Source: Synechococcus sp. CS-1332 (GTDB lineage: Bacteria; Cyanobacteriota; Cyanobacteriia; PCC-6307; Cyanobiaceae). From it: a stretch of 43,316 nucleotides of DNA. Positions 9,404 through 17,587 of this stretch are shown here, piece after piece. Position numbers and translations under genes: made by a program. Numbering within the stretch: position 1 is the stretch's first letter; the number at the start of each line of letters is the position of its first letter. Where the stretch lies: assembly GCF_025127995.1 (NCBI RefSeq), contig NZ_JAHLYP010000032.1, positions 1 through 43,316 on the forward strand. Direction: 5' to 3'. The notes beneath the pieces are model-generated. The model had not been told where the DNA came from and made no database searches. It was given only the letters and a program-made list of their open reading frames with translations.

Positions 9404-11025
9404 GGCAGCCGGGCTCCGGCAGCGGCGGGCAGACGGCGCAGTTCGCCCAGCAGCACCCGGCCGGATCCGTCGAAACGGGGCTGGCTGACGCCCAGACCGC
9501 CCCACGCCGTCGGAGCACTGAGCCAGACCGGCAGGTAGGGGCTGGCGGCGGCGACGCGGCGCTGGATGGCCACCAGCAGGGCGACCCGTTCGGGGCCGTC
9601 CAGCTGGCTGCTGCGCTGCAGTTCCGCCTCCAGCCCCGGCGCCGTCCAGAAGCTGCCGCCCAGCACGCTGTTGCCCTTCAGGCATCGCTCCCCCTCGGCC
9701 TTGCTGCAGGACAGCAGCGGCATCAGAAAGTTCTCCGCATCCGGGTAGTCGCCGATCCAGTCGTAGAAGAGCATCGTCAGGGCGCCTTTGTCGAGCTGGG
9801 AGTAGGCGGTGGTGGCCTCCATACCGTTCACCTCCAGGGTCACGCAATCGCCCAGGTCACGGCGCAGCTGGGCCTGCCAGGTGAGGGCAAACAGACGGTC
9901 GGTGGGGATGTCGGAGCGATAGGTGAGCGGCAGGGTGAGCACCCGGCCTCGGCAATAGCCCGCCTGGCGGTAGAGGGCTCGGGCCCCGGCGGGGTCGTAG
10001 GCCGGCCAGGCGGTGGGGTCGGAGCCCGGCAGGCTCGGTGGGAGGAGCTGCCGCTGGGGGGAGCGCAGCCCCAGGGTCACCCGCCGGACGATGGTGGCCC
10101 GATCCAGGCTGTGGGCCACGGCCTGCCGCAGGACGGTCCGGTTGAGCGGTGGCTGGTCGCTCAGCAGCGACACAAGGGTGATCTCCTGGGACGGACCGAT
10201 GGCCTCCCGCAGGCGGCCGGCGGCGGCGTCCCGGTGCAGGGCCTGCTGATGGTCGATCTCCAGACCGCTGTTGAGCAGCAGGTCGACCTCGCCGCTGCGC
10301 AGGGCCCCGAACAGGGCGGTGGAGTTGCTCAGGGTCACCAGGTCAATGCCCGCGTTGGCCGGCCGCTTCCCCCAATACCGGGGCCAGGGCGTCAGGCGCT
10401 GCTGCTGGCCGCCGAAGAAGGCCAGTGCATAGGGGCCGGTGCCCACGAAGCGGTCGTTCAGGGGTTTGTCGCGATGCCGCTGGTAGGCGGTGGGGGAGAC
10501 CGGGGTCAGGAAGATGGCACTGAGCAGCCGCGGTAAGGGGGTGAAGGGGCGCTTCAGCAGCAGTTCGATCTCGTAGGGAGCGATGACCCGCACGCTCTCG
10601 ACCCGTTCGCCCAGCTGGTAGCCGAGGGTGCCGATCGCCTTGAAGCGGTTCAGGGAGAACGCCATGGCGGCGGCATCGAAGCGGGTGCCGTCGTGGAAGA
10701 GCACCCCCCGCCGCAGGGGGATCCGGGCCCGCAGCCCGTCGTCACTCAGCCGTGGCAGGGCGGTGGCCAGCCGCGGCTCGAGGCGGCCGTTGCTGTCGAT
10801 GGCATAGAGGGGGTCGCCGAGGCCGCTGAGCACCTGCATCACGCCGATGCGGGAGGCCTGGACCGGATCGAGGGAATCGATGCGGCTCTTGGTGGCCACG
10901 ATCAGGGACTGGCTGGACCGCGTCGGCTGACAGGCCGCCAGCAGAGGCAGGGCCAGCAGCAGGGTGGCGAAGCTGGCCACCATCGCGCCTGGCCGGCGTG
11001 CTGTTCTCCCCCTGGTCGTCGGCAA
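9400..11025 (-). CDS. ABC transporter substrate-binding lipoprotein, family 5 (DppA-like)
   Basis: 541 residues. The N-terminus carries a basic stretch, a hydrophobic core and the lipobox LLAAC (Cys about residue 32), so it is predicted to be a lipoprotein anchored on the periplasmic side. The mature part is a family 5 solute-binding protein: SRIDSLDPVQASRIG, the central RRGVLFHDGTRFDAAAMAFSLNR block and the FVGTGPYALAFF block are all typical of DppA/OppA/NikA. Peptides are the most likely ligand; nickel or other ligands are possible. The start is a TTG at 11025, which keeps the arginines needed before the hydrophobic core; ATG 10983 is the alternative. It is the first gene of a pair with the DppB-like permease (4-nt overlap). 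Confidence 0.9.
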   Translation of the reverse strand: MPTTRGRTARRPGAMVASFATLLLALPLLAACQPTRSSQSLIVATKSRIDSLDPVQASRIGVMQVLSGLGDPLYAIDSNGRLEPRLATALPRLSDDGLRARIPLRRGVLFHDGTRFDAAAMAFSLNRFKAIGTLGYQLGERVESVRVIAPYEIELLLKRPFTPLPRLLSAIFLTPVSPTAYQRHRDKPLNDRFVGTGPYALAFFGGQQQRLTPWPRYWGKRPANAGIDLVTLSNSTALFGALRSGEVDLLLNSGLEIDHQQALHRDAAAGRLREAIGPSQEITLVSLLSDQPPLNRTVLRQAVAHSLDRATIVRRVTLGLRSPQRQLLPPSLPGSDPTAWPAYDPAGARALYRQAGYCRGRVLTLPLTYRSDIPTDRLFALTWQAQLRRDLGDCVTLEVNGMEATTAYSQLDKGALTMLFYDWIGDYPDAENFLMPLLSCSKAEGERCLKGNSVLGGSFWTAPGLEAELQRSSQLDGPERVALLVAIQRRVAAASPYLPVWLSAPTAWGGLGVSQPRFDGSGRVLLGELRRLPAAAGARLP

Positions 11026-11087
11026 GACCTTGCGATCCGGTGGGACCCATTCAAGCGGCCTGCCTGCGGGGGGCTCGCGGTTGATGG

Positions 11088-11870
11088 TCAGGGGGCGCGT
11101 CGGTTGGTCTTCGGGCGTCGCCTGAGCAGGATCTCCATCTGCCTGCTCAGCTGCTGGAGCAGGGTGAGGGACGCACCCGGTCGCTGGGCGCCGGAGGCGA
11201 AGGCCGCGGCGAATCCCAGCGAGGCGATGCTGACCCTGGCCACCCCTTGCCCGAGGGCCCAGACGTCGGTGGGGGCGGGACCGCCGATCCGGCTGATGGC
11301 GCGCGTTTCCGTCCGCTGGAGTTCATCGAGCAGGCTGCGCTTCAGCTCGCCCAGGGGCAGGGTGAGCGCTGCTGCGGGGAGCTGGGGGCGGGGACCCTGC
11401 AGCCGGGAGAAACGGGCCTGCAGGTCTGCGGGGCTGGTGGCCGCTTCGATGGCCTGGCGGATCTTCGTCACCCGCTCGCCGAGCACGTTGCGCTGGATCG
11501 CCTGACTGCCTTGCGCCTGGGAAAGGACACGCCAGGTGGCGAAACCCTGCAGGGGCACCAGCAGCAGGAAGGCGAACACCACGACGATGGCCCACTGGCG
11601 GGCGGTGGCCAGCTGCGCCCGCAGGAAGCCGTTGGTGGGCTCGATGTAGAGCCCCAGGTGCAGCAGCAGAAACCCCAGCAGGGCCAGCAGCGAGGTGTTG
11701 ACCATGCGGTTGGTGAACCGCAGCTGCCAGGCGGGATTGAGCAGTTGGAGGGGCAGGGAATCGACCAGAACGAAGGCCAGAAACACGAGCAGCAGCCCTC
11801 CGCCGCTCCAGGCGAATAGGCGGCCGAAGCTGGCGATGTGGTCCTCGCGACTGGCGGAGTAGTCAGGCAT
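11088..11870 (-). CDS. HpsJ-like membrane protein
   Basis: 260 residues. Three hydrophobic segments lie at about 18-40 (GGLLLVFLAFVLVDSLPLQL), 58-76 (LLALLGFLLLHLGLYI) and 91-112 (IVVVFAFLLLVPLQGFATW). A helical region with heptad-like spacing follows (about 115-200), then a weakly hydrophobic segment near 215-230 and a basic tail (RRRPKTNRR). The pattern resembles the cyanobacterial HpsJ family; HpsJ in filamentous species is linked to hormogonium polysaccharide and motility, but unicellular homologues have no established role. It lies 62 nt upstream of the DppA-like gene on the same strand and may share its transcript. The family call is moderate; that it is an integral membrane protein is clear. 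Confidence 0.6.
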   Translation of the reverse strand: MPDYSASREDHIASFGRLFAWSGGGLLLVFLAFVLVDSLPLQLLNPAWQLRFTNRMVNTSLLALLGFLLLHLGLYIEPTNGFLRAQLATARQWAIVVVFAFLLLVPLQGFATWRVLSQAQGSQAIQRNVLGERVTKIRQAIEAATSPADLQARFSRLQGPRPQLPAAALTLPLGELKRSLLDELQRTETRAISRIGGPAPTDVWALGQGVARVSIASLGFAAAFASGAQRPGASLTLLQQLSRQMEILLRRRPKTNRRAP

Positions 11871-12022
11871 CCGTGGTCGGTACGGGGAAGGGTGGTGAGA
11901 GCGGCCCAGCGGCCCAGACCTTAGGGGGGCTGACCGGCGGCGTCAGCGGAACCGTGCGGAACGGCACCAGGGCCACCTTTCAGTGGGGCTTAAGGGGGCC
12001 TCCGTGCAACCTGAAGGCAAAC

Positions 12023-12031
12023 TGATAGATT
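12023..12031 (+). promoter_or_regulatory. Putative extended -10 promoter element
   Basis: TGATAGATT has the TG dinucleotide plus hexamer layout of an extended -10 box. It lies 23 nt before ATG 12054, giving a leader of only about 16 nt, consistent with the lack of a Shine-Dalgarno sequence there. The same hexamer TAGATT with an upstream TG occurs before trxA. No convincing -35 is seen. This is inference from pattern only. Confidence 0.3.
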
Positions 12032-12053
12032 GGTGAGACATTGTTAGCCATCC

Positions 12054-12878
12054 ATGGCGCGCCCCTTCACCCTTGGTGCCCTCTCCCTGGGGCGTTTTCG
12101 TCCCTCCGTCCACCTGTACCCCCCCCTAGTGCTGCTGAGTTGCCTGGTGGCGAGCACCGCAGCACCTGCCGAAGGCAGCTTTGGTCACGATGACCAGGGA
12201 ACGTTGCAGGAGTTGCGTGACTTGCTGACTCCCGGATTCAGCGCATTGCCGGACGTCCTCATTGGTGCGGGAGGGATCGGCCTGGCCAATCCCGTCACGG
12301 GTCTGGTCGTGCCGCCCTTCCAGTACAGCCTTGCCCCGTACGAGGTGAGCCTCGATGGCTTCGTTGTGCCCTCAGGCGTCTTCCTGGCGCGCACCGGCAG
12401 CGCAAACGGCGGCAGCGTTTTCCGCTTGAGCAGCCCCCTCTCCTTCCGCTGGTCCGGCACCACCTCCACCCCTCCGCTGCAGCTCAGCTGGCAGGCCGGA
12501 ACGCTTTTTGACAACGTGTTCAACGGGGCGAGCGGGGATTTTGTCCCGTTCCGGATCGTTTCCGACGGGTCCTCGGAGCCGGCTGATTTTCCCTCTGGGC
12601 CGTTGGATCTCCCCATCGCGGCCGAGCCCGCCGAGGAAGCCCCCGGTCTGAAAGACGGTGGGGATGTGTTTGAAGCAGCCCTGCTGCCCCCTGGTTTCGA
12701 ATCGCCTCAGGGAGAGGCCTCGGAGGACGAACCCAACGACGTTCCCAGCGACCTGCCCAACAGCTCGGGTGAAGGTCCCGATCCGGCGTCGGTGCCCGGC
12801 CCCCTGCCCCTGGCCGGCGTGGCCATGGCCTGGCGTTGCAGCCGCCGCCTGAGGCAGCGCCTCCGCCAGGGGCACTGA
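12054..12878 (+). CDS. Secreted protein with C-terminal PEP-CTERM-like sorting signal
   Basis: 274 residues. An N-terminal signal peptide (hydrophobic YPPLVLLSCLVASTAAPAEG) leads to a soluble beta-rich domain (about 43-180) without Cys in the mature part. An acidic, Pro-rich linker (about 185-240) follows. The C-terminus is VPGPLPLAGVAMAWRCSRRLR: a PEP-like motif, a short hydrophobic helix and a basic cluster, the tripartite form of exosortase targeting signals in cyanobacteria. The protein is therefore likely exported, anchored and possibly processed by an exosortase encoded elsewhere. The middle domain is not recognised. It stands alone with a 183-nt upstream region shared with the divergent HpsJ-like gene, and a 13-nt gap to the convergent homoserine dehydrogenase gene. 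Confidence 0.75.
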   Translation: MARPFTLGALSLGRFRPSVHLYPPLVLLSCLVASTAAPAEGSFGHDDQGTLQELRDLLTPGFSALPDVLIGAGGIGLANPVTGLVVPPFQYSLAPYEVSLDGFVVPSGVFLARTGSANGGSVFRLSSPLSFRWSGTTSTPPLQLSWQAGTLFDNVFNGASGDFVPFRIVSDGSSEPADFPSGPLDLPIAAEPAEEAPGLKDGGDVFEAALLPPGFESPQGEASEDEPNDVPSDLPNSSGEGPDPASVPGPLPLAGVAMAWRCSRRLRQRLRQGH

Positions 12879-12891
12879 GCCGGGGGCCTGC

Positions 12892-14208
12892 TTACAGGGT
12901 CCGCAGGCAGGCGGCCACCGTCTCCACGCCTTCAAGGGCCTCGATGGCGGCCAGGGCCTCGCGGAACCGGTCCTCCCTCACTTCGTGGGTGATGACGACG
13001 ATCTCCGCCTCCCCCTCCCGGGCATCCAGCTGCACGATCGACTGGATCGACACTTCGGCCGCCCCGAAGCAGGTGCCGATCCGGCCGATCACACCGGCCT
13101 CGTCCCGGGTGCTGAAGCGCACGTAGTTGCGGTGCAGGCTCATGGAGCCGTCCACCAGGGTGCAGTGGCGCCAGCTGCTGGCGGCCAGGAGCGGATCCAG
13201 GCCGGCCTGGGGGCCACCCACCTGGCGAATGCCGGCAATGTTGAGGATGTCGGCCACCACCGCCGAGGCGGTGGGACCGGCCCCGGCGCCGGGGCCGAAG
13301 AACATCACCTGCCCCACCGGATCCCCTTCCACCAGGATGGCGTTGTTGACCCCGTGGACCCCTGCCAGGGGATGGTGCTTCGGCAGCAGGGTCGGGTGGA
13401 CACGCACGTCGAGGGACACCCCGTCGGGTGGCCCGGCAGGGGCGTCGTCCCGAACCCGTTCCGCCACCGCCAGCAGCTTCACCACGAAGCCGAGCTGGGC
13501 GGCATAGGCCACGTCGCGGGCGTCGAGCCGGTCGATTCCTTCGGTGGCGATCCCCGCCCGCTCCACCGGTCCCCCGTAGGCGAGCCCCGCCAGGATGGCG
13601 ATCTTGTCGGCCGCATCTCCCCCCTGCACATCGGCGGCGGGATCGGCCTCGGCGTAGCCCAGCCGCTGGGCGTCGGCCAGCACGTCGGCGTAGGCCGCCC
13701 CCTCGTCAGCCATGCGGCTGAGGATGTAGTTGGTGGTGCCGTTGATGATGCCGCTGACCCGCTGGATGCGGTTACCGCCGAGGGACTGCTTGATCGGCTC
13801 GATGATCGGGATGCCGCCGCCGACGGCGGCCTCGATCAGCACGTAGACCCCCTGTCTGGCGGCGGCGGCGGCGATCTCCTGCCCGTAGCGGGCGATCACC
13901 GCCTTGTTGGCCGTGACCACGGGCTTGCCGGCGGCGATGGCGCGCAGGATCAGGCTGCGGGCCGGCTCCAGACCCCCCATCACCTCCACGACGATGTCCA
14001 CCTTCGGATCGTCGATCACCGCTTCAGGGTCGGTGGTGAGGCGCTCCGGCGGCAGGGTCAGCGGGCGGGGGCGATGGAGGTCGCGCACCGCCACCCTTTC
14101 CAGCACCAGGTCGCCGACCAGTGGATGCCGGCCCTGGGGACTGGCCAGGATCGCCGCCACGCCGCTCCCCACCGTGCCCAGCCCGAGCAAGCCGATGCCG
14201 ATGGTCAT
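12892..14208 (-). CDS. hom: Homoserine dehydrogenase
   Basis: About 438 residues, the normal length for the monofunctional enzyme with an ACT domain. It reduces aspartate semialdehyde to homoserine in threonine and methionine synthesis. The NAD(P)-binding GLLGLGTVGSGV opens the protein. VVTANKAVIARYGQ and EAAVGGGIPIIEPIKQSLGGNRI contain the catalytic and substrate-binding region, followed by GIINGTTNYILSRM. An ACT domain near the C-terminus (RFSTRDEAGVIGRIG) probably gives feedback control by threonine. I take ATG 14208 as the start; GTG 14223 would add five residues. The sufE gene lies upstream on the same strand, about 33 nt away. Confidence 0.97.
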   Translation of the reverse strand: MTIGIGLLGLGTVGSGVAAILASPQGRHPLVGDLVLERVAVRDLHRPRPLTLPPERLTTDPEAVIDDPKVDIVVEVMGGLEPARSLILRAIAAGKPVVTANKAVIARYGQEIAAAAARQGVYVLIEAAVGGGIPIIEPIKQSLGGNRIQRVSGIINGTTNYILSRMADEGAAYADVLADAQRLGYAEADPAADVQGGDAADKIAILAGLAYGGPVERAGIATEGIDRLDARDVAYAAQLGFVVKLLAVAERVRDDAPAGPPDGVSLDVRVHPTLLPKHHPLAGVHGVNNAILVEGDPVGQVMFFGPGAGAGPTASAVVADILNIAGIRQVGGPQAGLDPLLAASSWRHCTLVDGSMSLHRNYVRFSTRDEAGVIGRIGTCFGAAEVSIQSIVQLDAREGEAEIVVITHEVREDRFREALAAIEALEGVETVAACLRTL

Positions 14209-14241
14209 GGGCTGCAACCCCACAAACCACCATCCTAGAAA

Positions 14242-14661
14242 TCAACCGGCCTGGAGCTGCCTGGCCTGGGCCTGCATCGTGCGCAGGATGTTGAGAAACC
14301 CGTTGGCCCGCGAGGGCGTCAGGCTCGCCTGCAGGCCCGTCGCGGCAATAAAAGCGGGATCCAGACCGGTGGCCTGCTCGGGGGTCATCCCCTCCAGCCC
14401 CTCGATCAGCAACGCCAGCAACCCCTTGGTGATCTGGGCATCGGAATCGCCACGCCAGTGGAGCTTGCCCTCCTCCAGGTGGCCCACCACATACACCTGC
14501 GAGACGCACCCCTTGACCTTGAAGGCGTCCAGGCGCAAGTCCTCGGGGAAAGGATCCAGTTTCTTGGCCAGCCACAGCACGTACTCGTAGCGACGGCGGG
14601 GGTCGCTGGTGCTTCCCAGGCGTTCCACGATCCGGTCGAGAGCGGGACTGCCTGTGGCCAT
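14242..14661 (-). CDS. sufE: SufE family cysteine desulfuration protein
   Basis: 139 residues, close to the usual size. SufE accepts sulfur from the cysteine desulfurase SufS on a conserved Cys and passes it to the SUF iron-sulfur cluster scaffold. The motif VKGCVSQVYVVG contains that Cys; flanking family features are RRYEYVLWLAKKLDPFPED before it and HWRGDSDAQITKGLLALL after it. ATG 14661 is chosen because homology begins just after it; the frame is open further upstream without sense. It is followed by hom and preceded by the NikL-like gene (17-nt gap), all on the minus strand. No suf genes are adjacent, which is usual in cyanobacteria. Confidence 0.95.
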   Translation of the reverse strand: MATGSPALDRIVERLGSTSDPRRRYEYVLWLAKKLDPFPEDLRLDAFKVKGCVSQVYVVGHLEEGKLHWRGDSDAQITKGLLALLIEGLEGMTPEQATGLDPAFIAATGLQASLTPSRANGFLNILRTMQAQARQLQAG

Positions 14662-14678
14662 GGACGAGAAGGAGGGGA

Positions 14679-15152
14679 CTAGGACGGACGGCGCGGCCTC
14701 AGCATCCCGGCCAGTCCGGCCACGGCGAGCACGCCGAGGGGAGGCACCAAAGCCCAACCCTCTGGAAGAGCGTAGGGATGGGATCGGCTCACCCGCGCGG
14801 GCGGAAGCGGGGTCGCCGTGGCCTCGGGCAGTTCGAGGTAATCGCGGTGGCCTGGGCCCGCATCCACCTGCACTTCCCACTGGCGGCTGGCCTGAGGGGG
14901 CAGGGTGAAGACAATGCGTCCGGCGGCGTCGGTCCGCCCCAGTTCGATCGGCGTGCCCCCGTCAGGTGGAACGATCCGGACAGCGGCATCGCTGGCTGGC
15001 TGGCCGCTGGAGAACTGACTCTCAAGGCGCAGGGAGCCGGTGAGGCTGGTGAGCCTCTCAAGGCTGCTCTCGATGGCGTGGGCCCTGACCTGCGTTGGGG
15101 CGACGACAAGAGCAGAGAGTCCGATCAGCCCGGCACAAAGAAGGGGCTTCAT
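14679..15152 (-). CDS. Secreted protein with one C-terminal membrane anchor, NikL/carboxypeptidase-regulatory-like
   Basis: 157 residues. A signal peptide (about 1-24, ending VRAHA) is followed by a beta-sandwich resembling carboxypeptidase regulatory domains (ESQFSSGQPASDAAVRIV, then GRTDAAGRIVFTLPP). A Pro/Ala linker leads to a C-terminal membrane helix (VPPLGVLAVAGLAGML) with a basic end. This single-pass periplasmic layout with a His next to the cleavage site is seen in NikL-type accessory proteins of ECF nickel/cobalt transporters. No transporter gene is nearby, so a nickel role is only a suggestion. ATG 15152 is 7 nt after the stop of the 61-aa ORF, suggesting joint translation. Confidence 0.6.
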   Translation of the reverse strand: MKPLLCAGLIGLSALVVAPTQVRAHAIESSLERLTSLTGSLRLESQFSSGQPASDAAVRIVPPDGGTPIELGRTDAAGRIVFTLPPQASRQWEVQVDAGPGHRDYLELPEATATPLPPARVSRSHPYALPEGWALVPPLGVLAVAGLAGMLRPRRPS

Positions 15153-15159
15153 CCGCGAA

Positions 15160-15345
15160 TCAGGTGGATTTCCAGCGACTATCGCTGCTTTTGCCCGCCT
15201 GCACCATCCTCGCGACCGAGCTGACCATCATCGAGAGGGCGTCGCTGGAGGCGCCACGGGTCTGAAATTCGGAGGTCATCACCCGCTCGGAGGCCGTCAT
15301 GGGACGGTTCTGCAGCGATGAGAGGATCGAATCCAAGGACGGCAC
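15160..15345 (-). CDS. Small conserved-looking hypothetical protein (61 aa)
   Basis: A short soluble protein with the core RPMTASERVMTSEFQTRG followed by a helix DALSMMVSSVARMVQAG. No domain is recognised. Reasons to accept it: a GTG start, codon use like the neighbouring genes, a helical amphipathic pattern, and a stop only 7 nt before the next gene on the same strand, as in other junctions of this genome. It fills what would otherwise be an empty gap of about 250 nt. The ribosome binding site is weak (AGGA about 14 nt upstream). Confidence 0.5.
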   Translation of the reverse strand: MPSLDSILSSLQNRPMTASERVMTSEFQTRGASSDALSMMVSSVARMVQAGKSSDSRWKST

Positions 15346-15405
15346 GGATGCACTGGGCAGATCCTGGCAAACGAACGGGAGATTGGCCCGTCAGGAGGGC
15401 GTTCG

Positions 15406-16026
15406 TTAAGAGCTTGCAATCTTCCGCCGTCCCGCTTCGGTGAGGTGGCAGTCCCATTCATCGATCCAGCCGTCGAAGGGGATGTCCCAGGAATCACGGG
15501 GCAATGTCGCCCCCGTGCAGGCAGCGGGCAGCACCGCCAGCGCCGGCACCGCGGCCCAGAGTGGGTCGGCTCGCAGCCGGTCGTACCAGCCACCGCCGGA
15601 GCCCAGCCTCAGGCCGCAGGGTGCCACCGCCAGGGCGGGGACCAGCAGCAGGGCCATGGCCCCTGGCGACCGCTCCTGGCCGTGCCGATGCCCGGGTGCC
15701 AGCGTGATCGGTGCCGGAATGCCGCAGGCGTCGTCGGCCAGGGGATCGCCCGGAACCCAGGCCCGGTACACCAGGGCGCCTTCGGCCACCGCCGGCAGGG
15801 CCAGCCGGCCTGCCCAGGCCGGGGCCAGGGGGCGCAGGTCGGGCTCGCTGCCCAGGGGCCAGTAGAGCCCGAGATCGCCGCTACGCGCGCCCAAAAGGGC
15901 GGCCAGGTGCCGTTGGGCTGTCGCCAGGATTCCGGGGGCGGCTTCCGGCAGGCTCTGCCGCCGCCGCCGTCGGAACAGGCGCCGCAGCTCCTGCTTGGAG
16001 GGGCCGCTGGCTGGTGGTGCACTCAC
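15406..16026 (-). CDS. 5-formyltetrahydrofolate cyclo-ligase
   Basis: About 206 residues, the usual length. The enzyme converts 5-formyl-THF to 5,10-methenyl-THF with ATP, recycling a side product of folate metabolism. Visible marks are the basic N-terminal [13 protein letters not shown] helix, the [13 protein letters not shown] block and the ATP/substrate motif [14 protein letters not shown], a variant of the family's GxRLGxGGGYYDR. I choose the GTG at 16026, which overlaps the ruvC stop by 4 nt (GTGA) like the other junctions in this run; GTG 16038 would add four residues. It is the last gene of the cytM-chlI-ruvC run. Confidence 0.92.
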   Translation of the reverse strand: MSAPPASGPSKQELRRLFRRRRRQSLPEAAPGILATAQRHLAALLGARSGDLGLYWPLGSEPDLRPLAPAWAGRLALPAVAEGALVYRAWVPGDPLADDACGIPAPITLAPGHRHGQERSPGAMALLLVPALAVAPCGLRLGSGGGWYDRLRADPLWAAVPALAVLPAACTGATLPRDSWDIPFDGWIDEWDCHLTEAGRRKIASS

Positions 16027-16505
16027 CGCTGGAACCACCCCGTCAGGGCCACCGCCAGGGCGTCAGCGGCGTCATCGGGGCGAGGGGGGGTCTGCAGATC
16101 CAGCTCCCGCATCACTGCCACCAGCACCTCGTCCTTCTCGGCGTGGCCCGAACCCGCCACGGCCAGCTTGATCTGCATGGGTGGGAACTCCACCACCGGG
16201 ATGGCGAAGCGGGCCAGGGTCATCATCACCACCCCCCGGGCCTGGACCACCGCGATGGTGGTGCTGGAGCGGTAGAAGAAAAACTTCTCCACCGCCGCCA
16301 GCTGGGGCCGCCAGCGGCGCACGATCACCCGCAGATCCCTGGCGATCTCCACCATGCGGTCGCCGTCGCTGCGGCCCGGTTCGGTGCGGATCATGCCGCA
16401 ATCCAGCAGGCGCTGGTGGCCGCCGCCTGCGGCGGAGCGACCCTCCACATCGATCACCCCGTAGCCGACGCGGGCAAGGCCGGGATCGATGCCCAGAATC
16501 CTCAC
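16023..16505 (-). CDS. ruvC: Crossover junction endodeoxyribonuclease RuvC
   Basis: 160 residues, the standard length. RuvC cuts Holliday junctions as a dimer with RuvAB during recombination and repair. The N-terminal [17 protein letters not shown] contains the first catalytic Asp of the RNase H-like fold. [20 protein letters not shown] includes the second acidic residue, and [17 protein letters not shown] with [13 protein letters not shown] holds the C-terminal acidic pair. GTG 16505 overlaps the chlI stop by 4 nt. The joining of ruvC with chlI in one overlapping run is functionally mixed but typical of compact cyanobacterial genomes. Confidence 0.97.
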   Translation of the reverse strand: MRILGIDPGLARVGYGVIDVEGRSAAGGGHQRLLDCGMIRTEPGRSDGDRMVEIARDLRVIVRRWRPQLAAVEKFFFYRSSTTIAVVQARGVVMMTLARFAIPVVEFPPMQIKLAVAGSGHAEKDEVLVAVMRELDLQTPPRPDDAADALAVALTGWFQR

Positions 16506-17587
16506 CCCGCCAGGGCCAGCTGGAAGGCGGAGGGGTCGCCTCCGGCGTGGTCGAACACCTTGCAGAACATCTTCACCACCCGATCGCCGGAGTCGATCTG
16601 CTCAAGCGGGTCCTTGCGCAGCCGGTGACGCAGGCAGCAGGCCACCACGCGGGCCACGTCGTCGTCGCTCACCTCGAGGTGGCCCTCGAAGGCCGCCAGG
16701 GCCCGGGCGGCCCGGTTGGTGACGATGTCGCCCCGCAGCCCGTCCACATCCAGTTCGCCGCAGACCGCCGAGATGCGAATGCGCAGATCGTCGTCGATGC
16801 TCACCTGGGGCAGCCGTTCCTGGGCCACCACCACCCGGGCCTGCAGGGCCTCCTGGGTGCTCTGCAGGCGGTCGCTGAAGCTGTCGGGGTCGGCATCGAA
16901 GCTGGTGCGCTGATCCACCACCTGCACCCGCAGCTCGGGATCGCGCACGGTGCGCACCTCCACGCTCATGCCGAAGCGATCGAGCAGCTGGGGGCGCAGC
17001 TCCCCCTCCTCCGGGTTGCCGGAGCCGATCAGGACGAAACGGGCCGGGTGCCGCACCGATACCCCCTCCCGTTCCACCGTGTTCCAGCCGGAAGCGGCCG
17101 AATCCAGCAACACATCCACCAGGTGGTCGTCGAGCAGGTTCACCTCGTCGACGTAGAGCAGGCCCCGGTTGGCCTTGGCCAGCAGCCCCGGCTCGAAGGC
17201 TCGTACGCCCTCGCTGAGGGCCTTCTCGATGTCGATCGTGCCGCAGAGCCGGTCTTCGGTGGCCCCCAGCGGCAGGTCGACCATCGGAACCTGGCGGGCT
17301 TCCACGGGCAGCGACTCTCCCCGTTCAGCCCTCTGACGCACCTCGCTGCTCTGCAGGTCGGGGTCGCTCGGTGAGCTGTTGTAGGGATCTCCTGCCACCA
17401 CGTCGATCGCTGGCAGCAGATCGGCCAGGGCCCGGATGGTGGTGGATTTGCCCGTGCCCCGGTCGCCCATGATCATCACCCCGCCGATGCGGGGGTCGAT
17501 CACGTTGAGCAGCAGCGCCAGCTTCATCTCCTCCTGCCCCACGATGGCGGTGAAGGGGAAGACCCTGCGCTTCCTGGTTGGCGTCAC
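16502..17587 (-). CDS. chlI: Magnesium chelatase ATPase subunit I
   Basis: 361 residues, normal for ChlI. It is the AAA+ motor of the ChlIDH complex that inserts Mg2+ into protoporphyrin IX, the first committed step to chlorophyll. The N-terminal [19 protein letters not shown] is followed by Walker [10 protein letters not shown] (about 42-50). The ChlI-specific [17 protein letters not shown] block comes next, then Walker [18 protein letters not shown] and the sensor region [21 protein letters not shown] 17587 overlaps the DUF3370 gene by 4 nt; the stop overlaps ruvC. ChlD and ChlH are not in the window. Confidence 0.98.
   Translation of the reverse strand: MTPTRKRRVFPFTAIVGQEEMKLALLLNVIDPRIGGVMIMGDRGTGKSTTIRALADLLPAIDVVAGDPYNSSPSDPDLQSSEVRQRAERGESLPVEARQVPMVDLPLGATEDRLCGTIDIEKALSEGVRAFEPGLLAKANRGLLYVDEVNLLDDHLVDVLLDSAASGWNTVEREGVSVRHPARFVLIGSGNPEEGELRPQLLDRFGMSVEVRTVRDPELRVQVVDQRTSFDADPDSFSDRLQSTQEALQARVVVAQERLPQVSIDDDLRIRISAVCGELDVDGLRGDIVTNRAARALAAFEGHLEVSDDDVARVVACCLRHRLRKDPLEQIDSGDRVVKMFCKVFDHAGGDPSAFQLALAG

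Noticed and set aside
6786..9518. 910-codon minus-strand frame across the DUF1400 hydrolase
   Set aside because: Gln/Gly/His/Arg-rich shadow with no domain; the plus-strand hydrolase has signal peptide and catalytic motifs.
8384..9847. Longer form of the DppB-like permease
   Set aside because: The extra N-terminal part lies in the substrate-binding protein gene in another frame; the ATGA overlap at 9400-9403 fixes the start.
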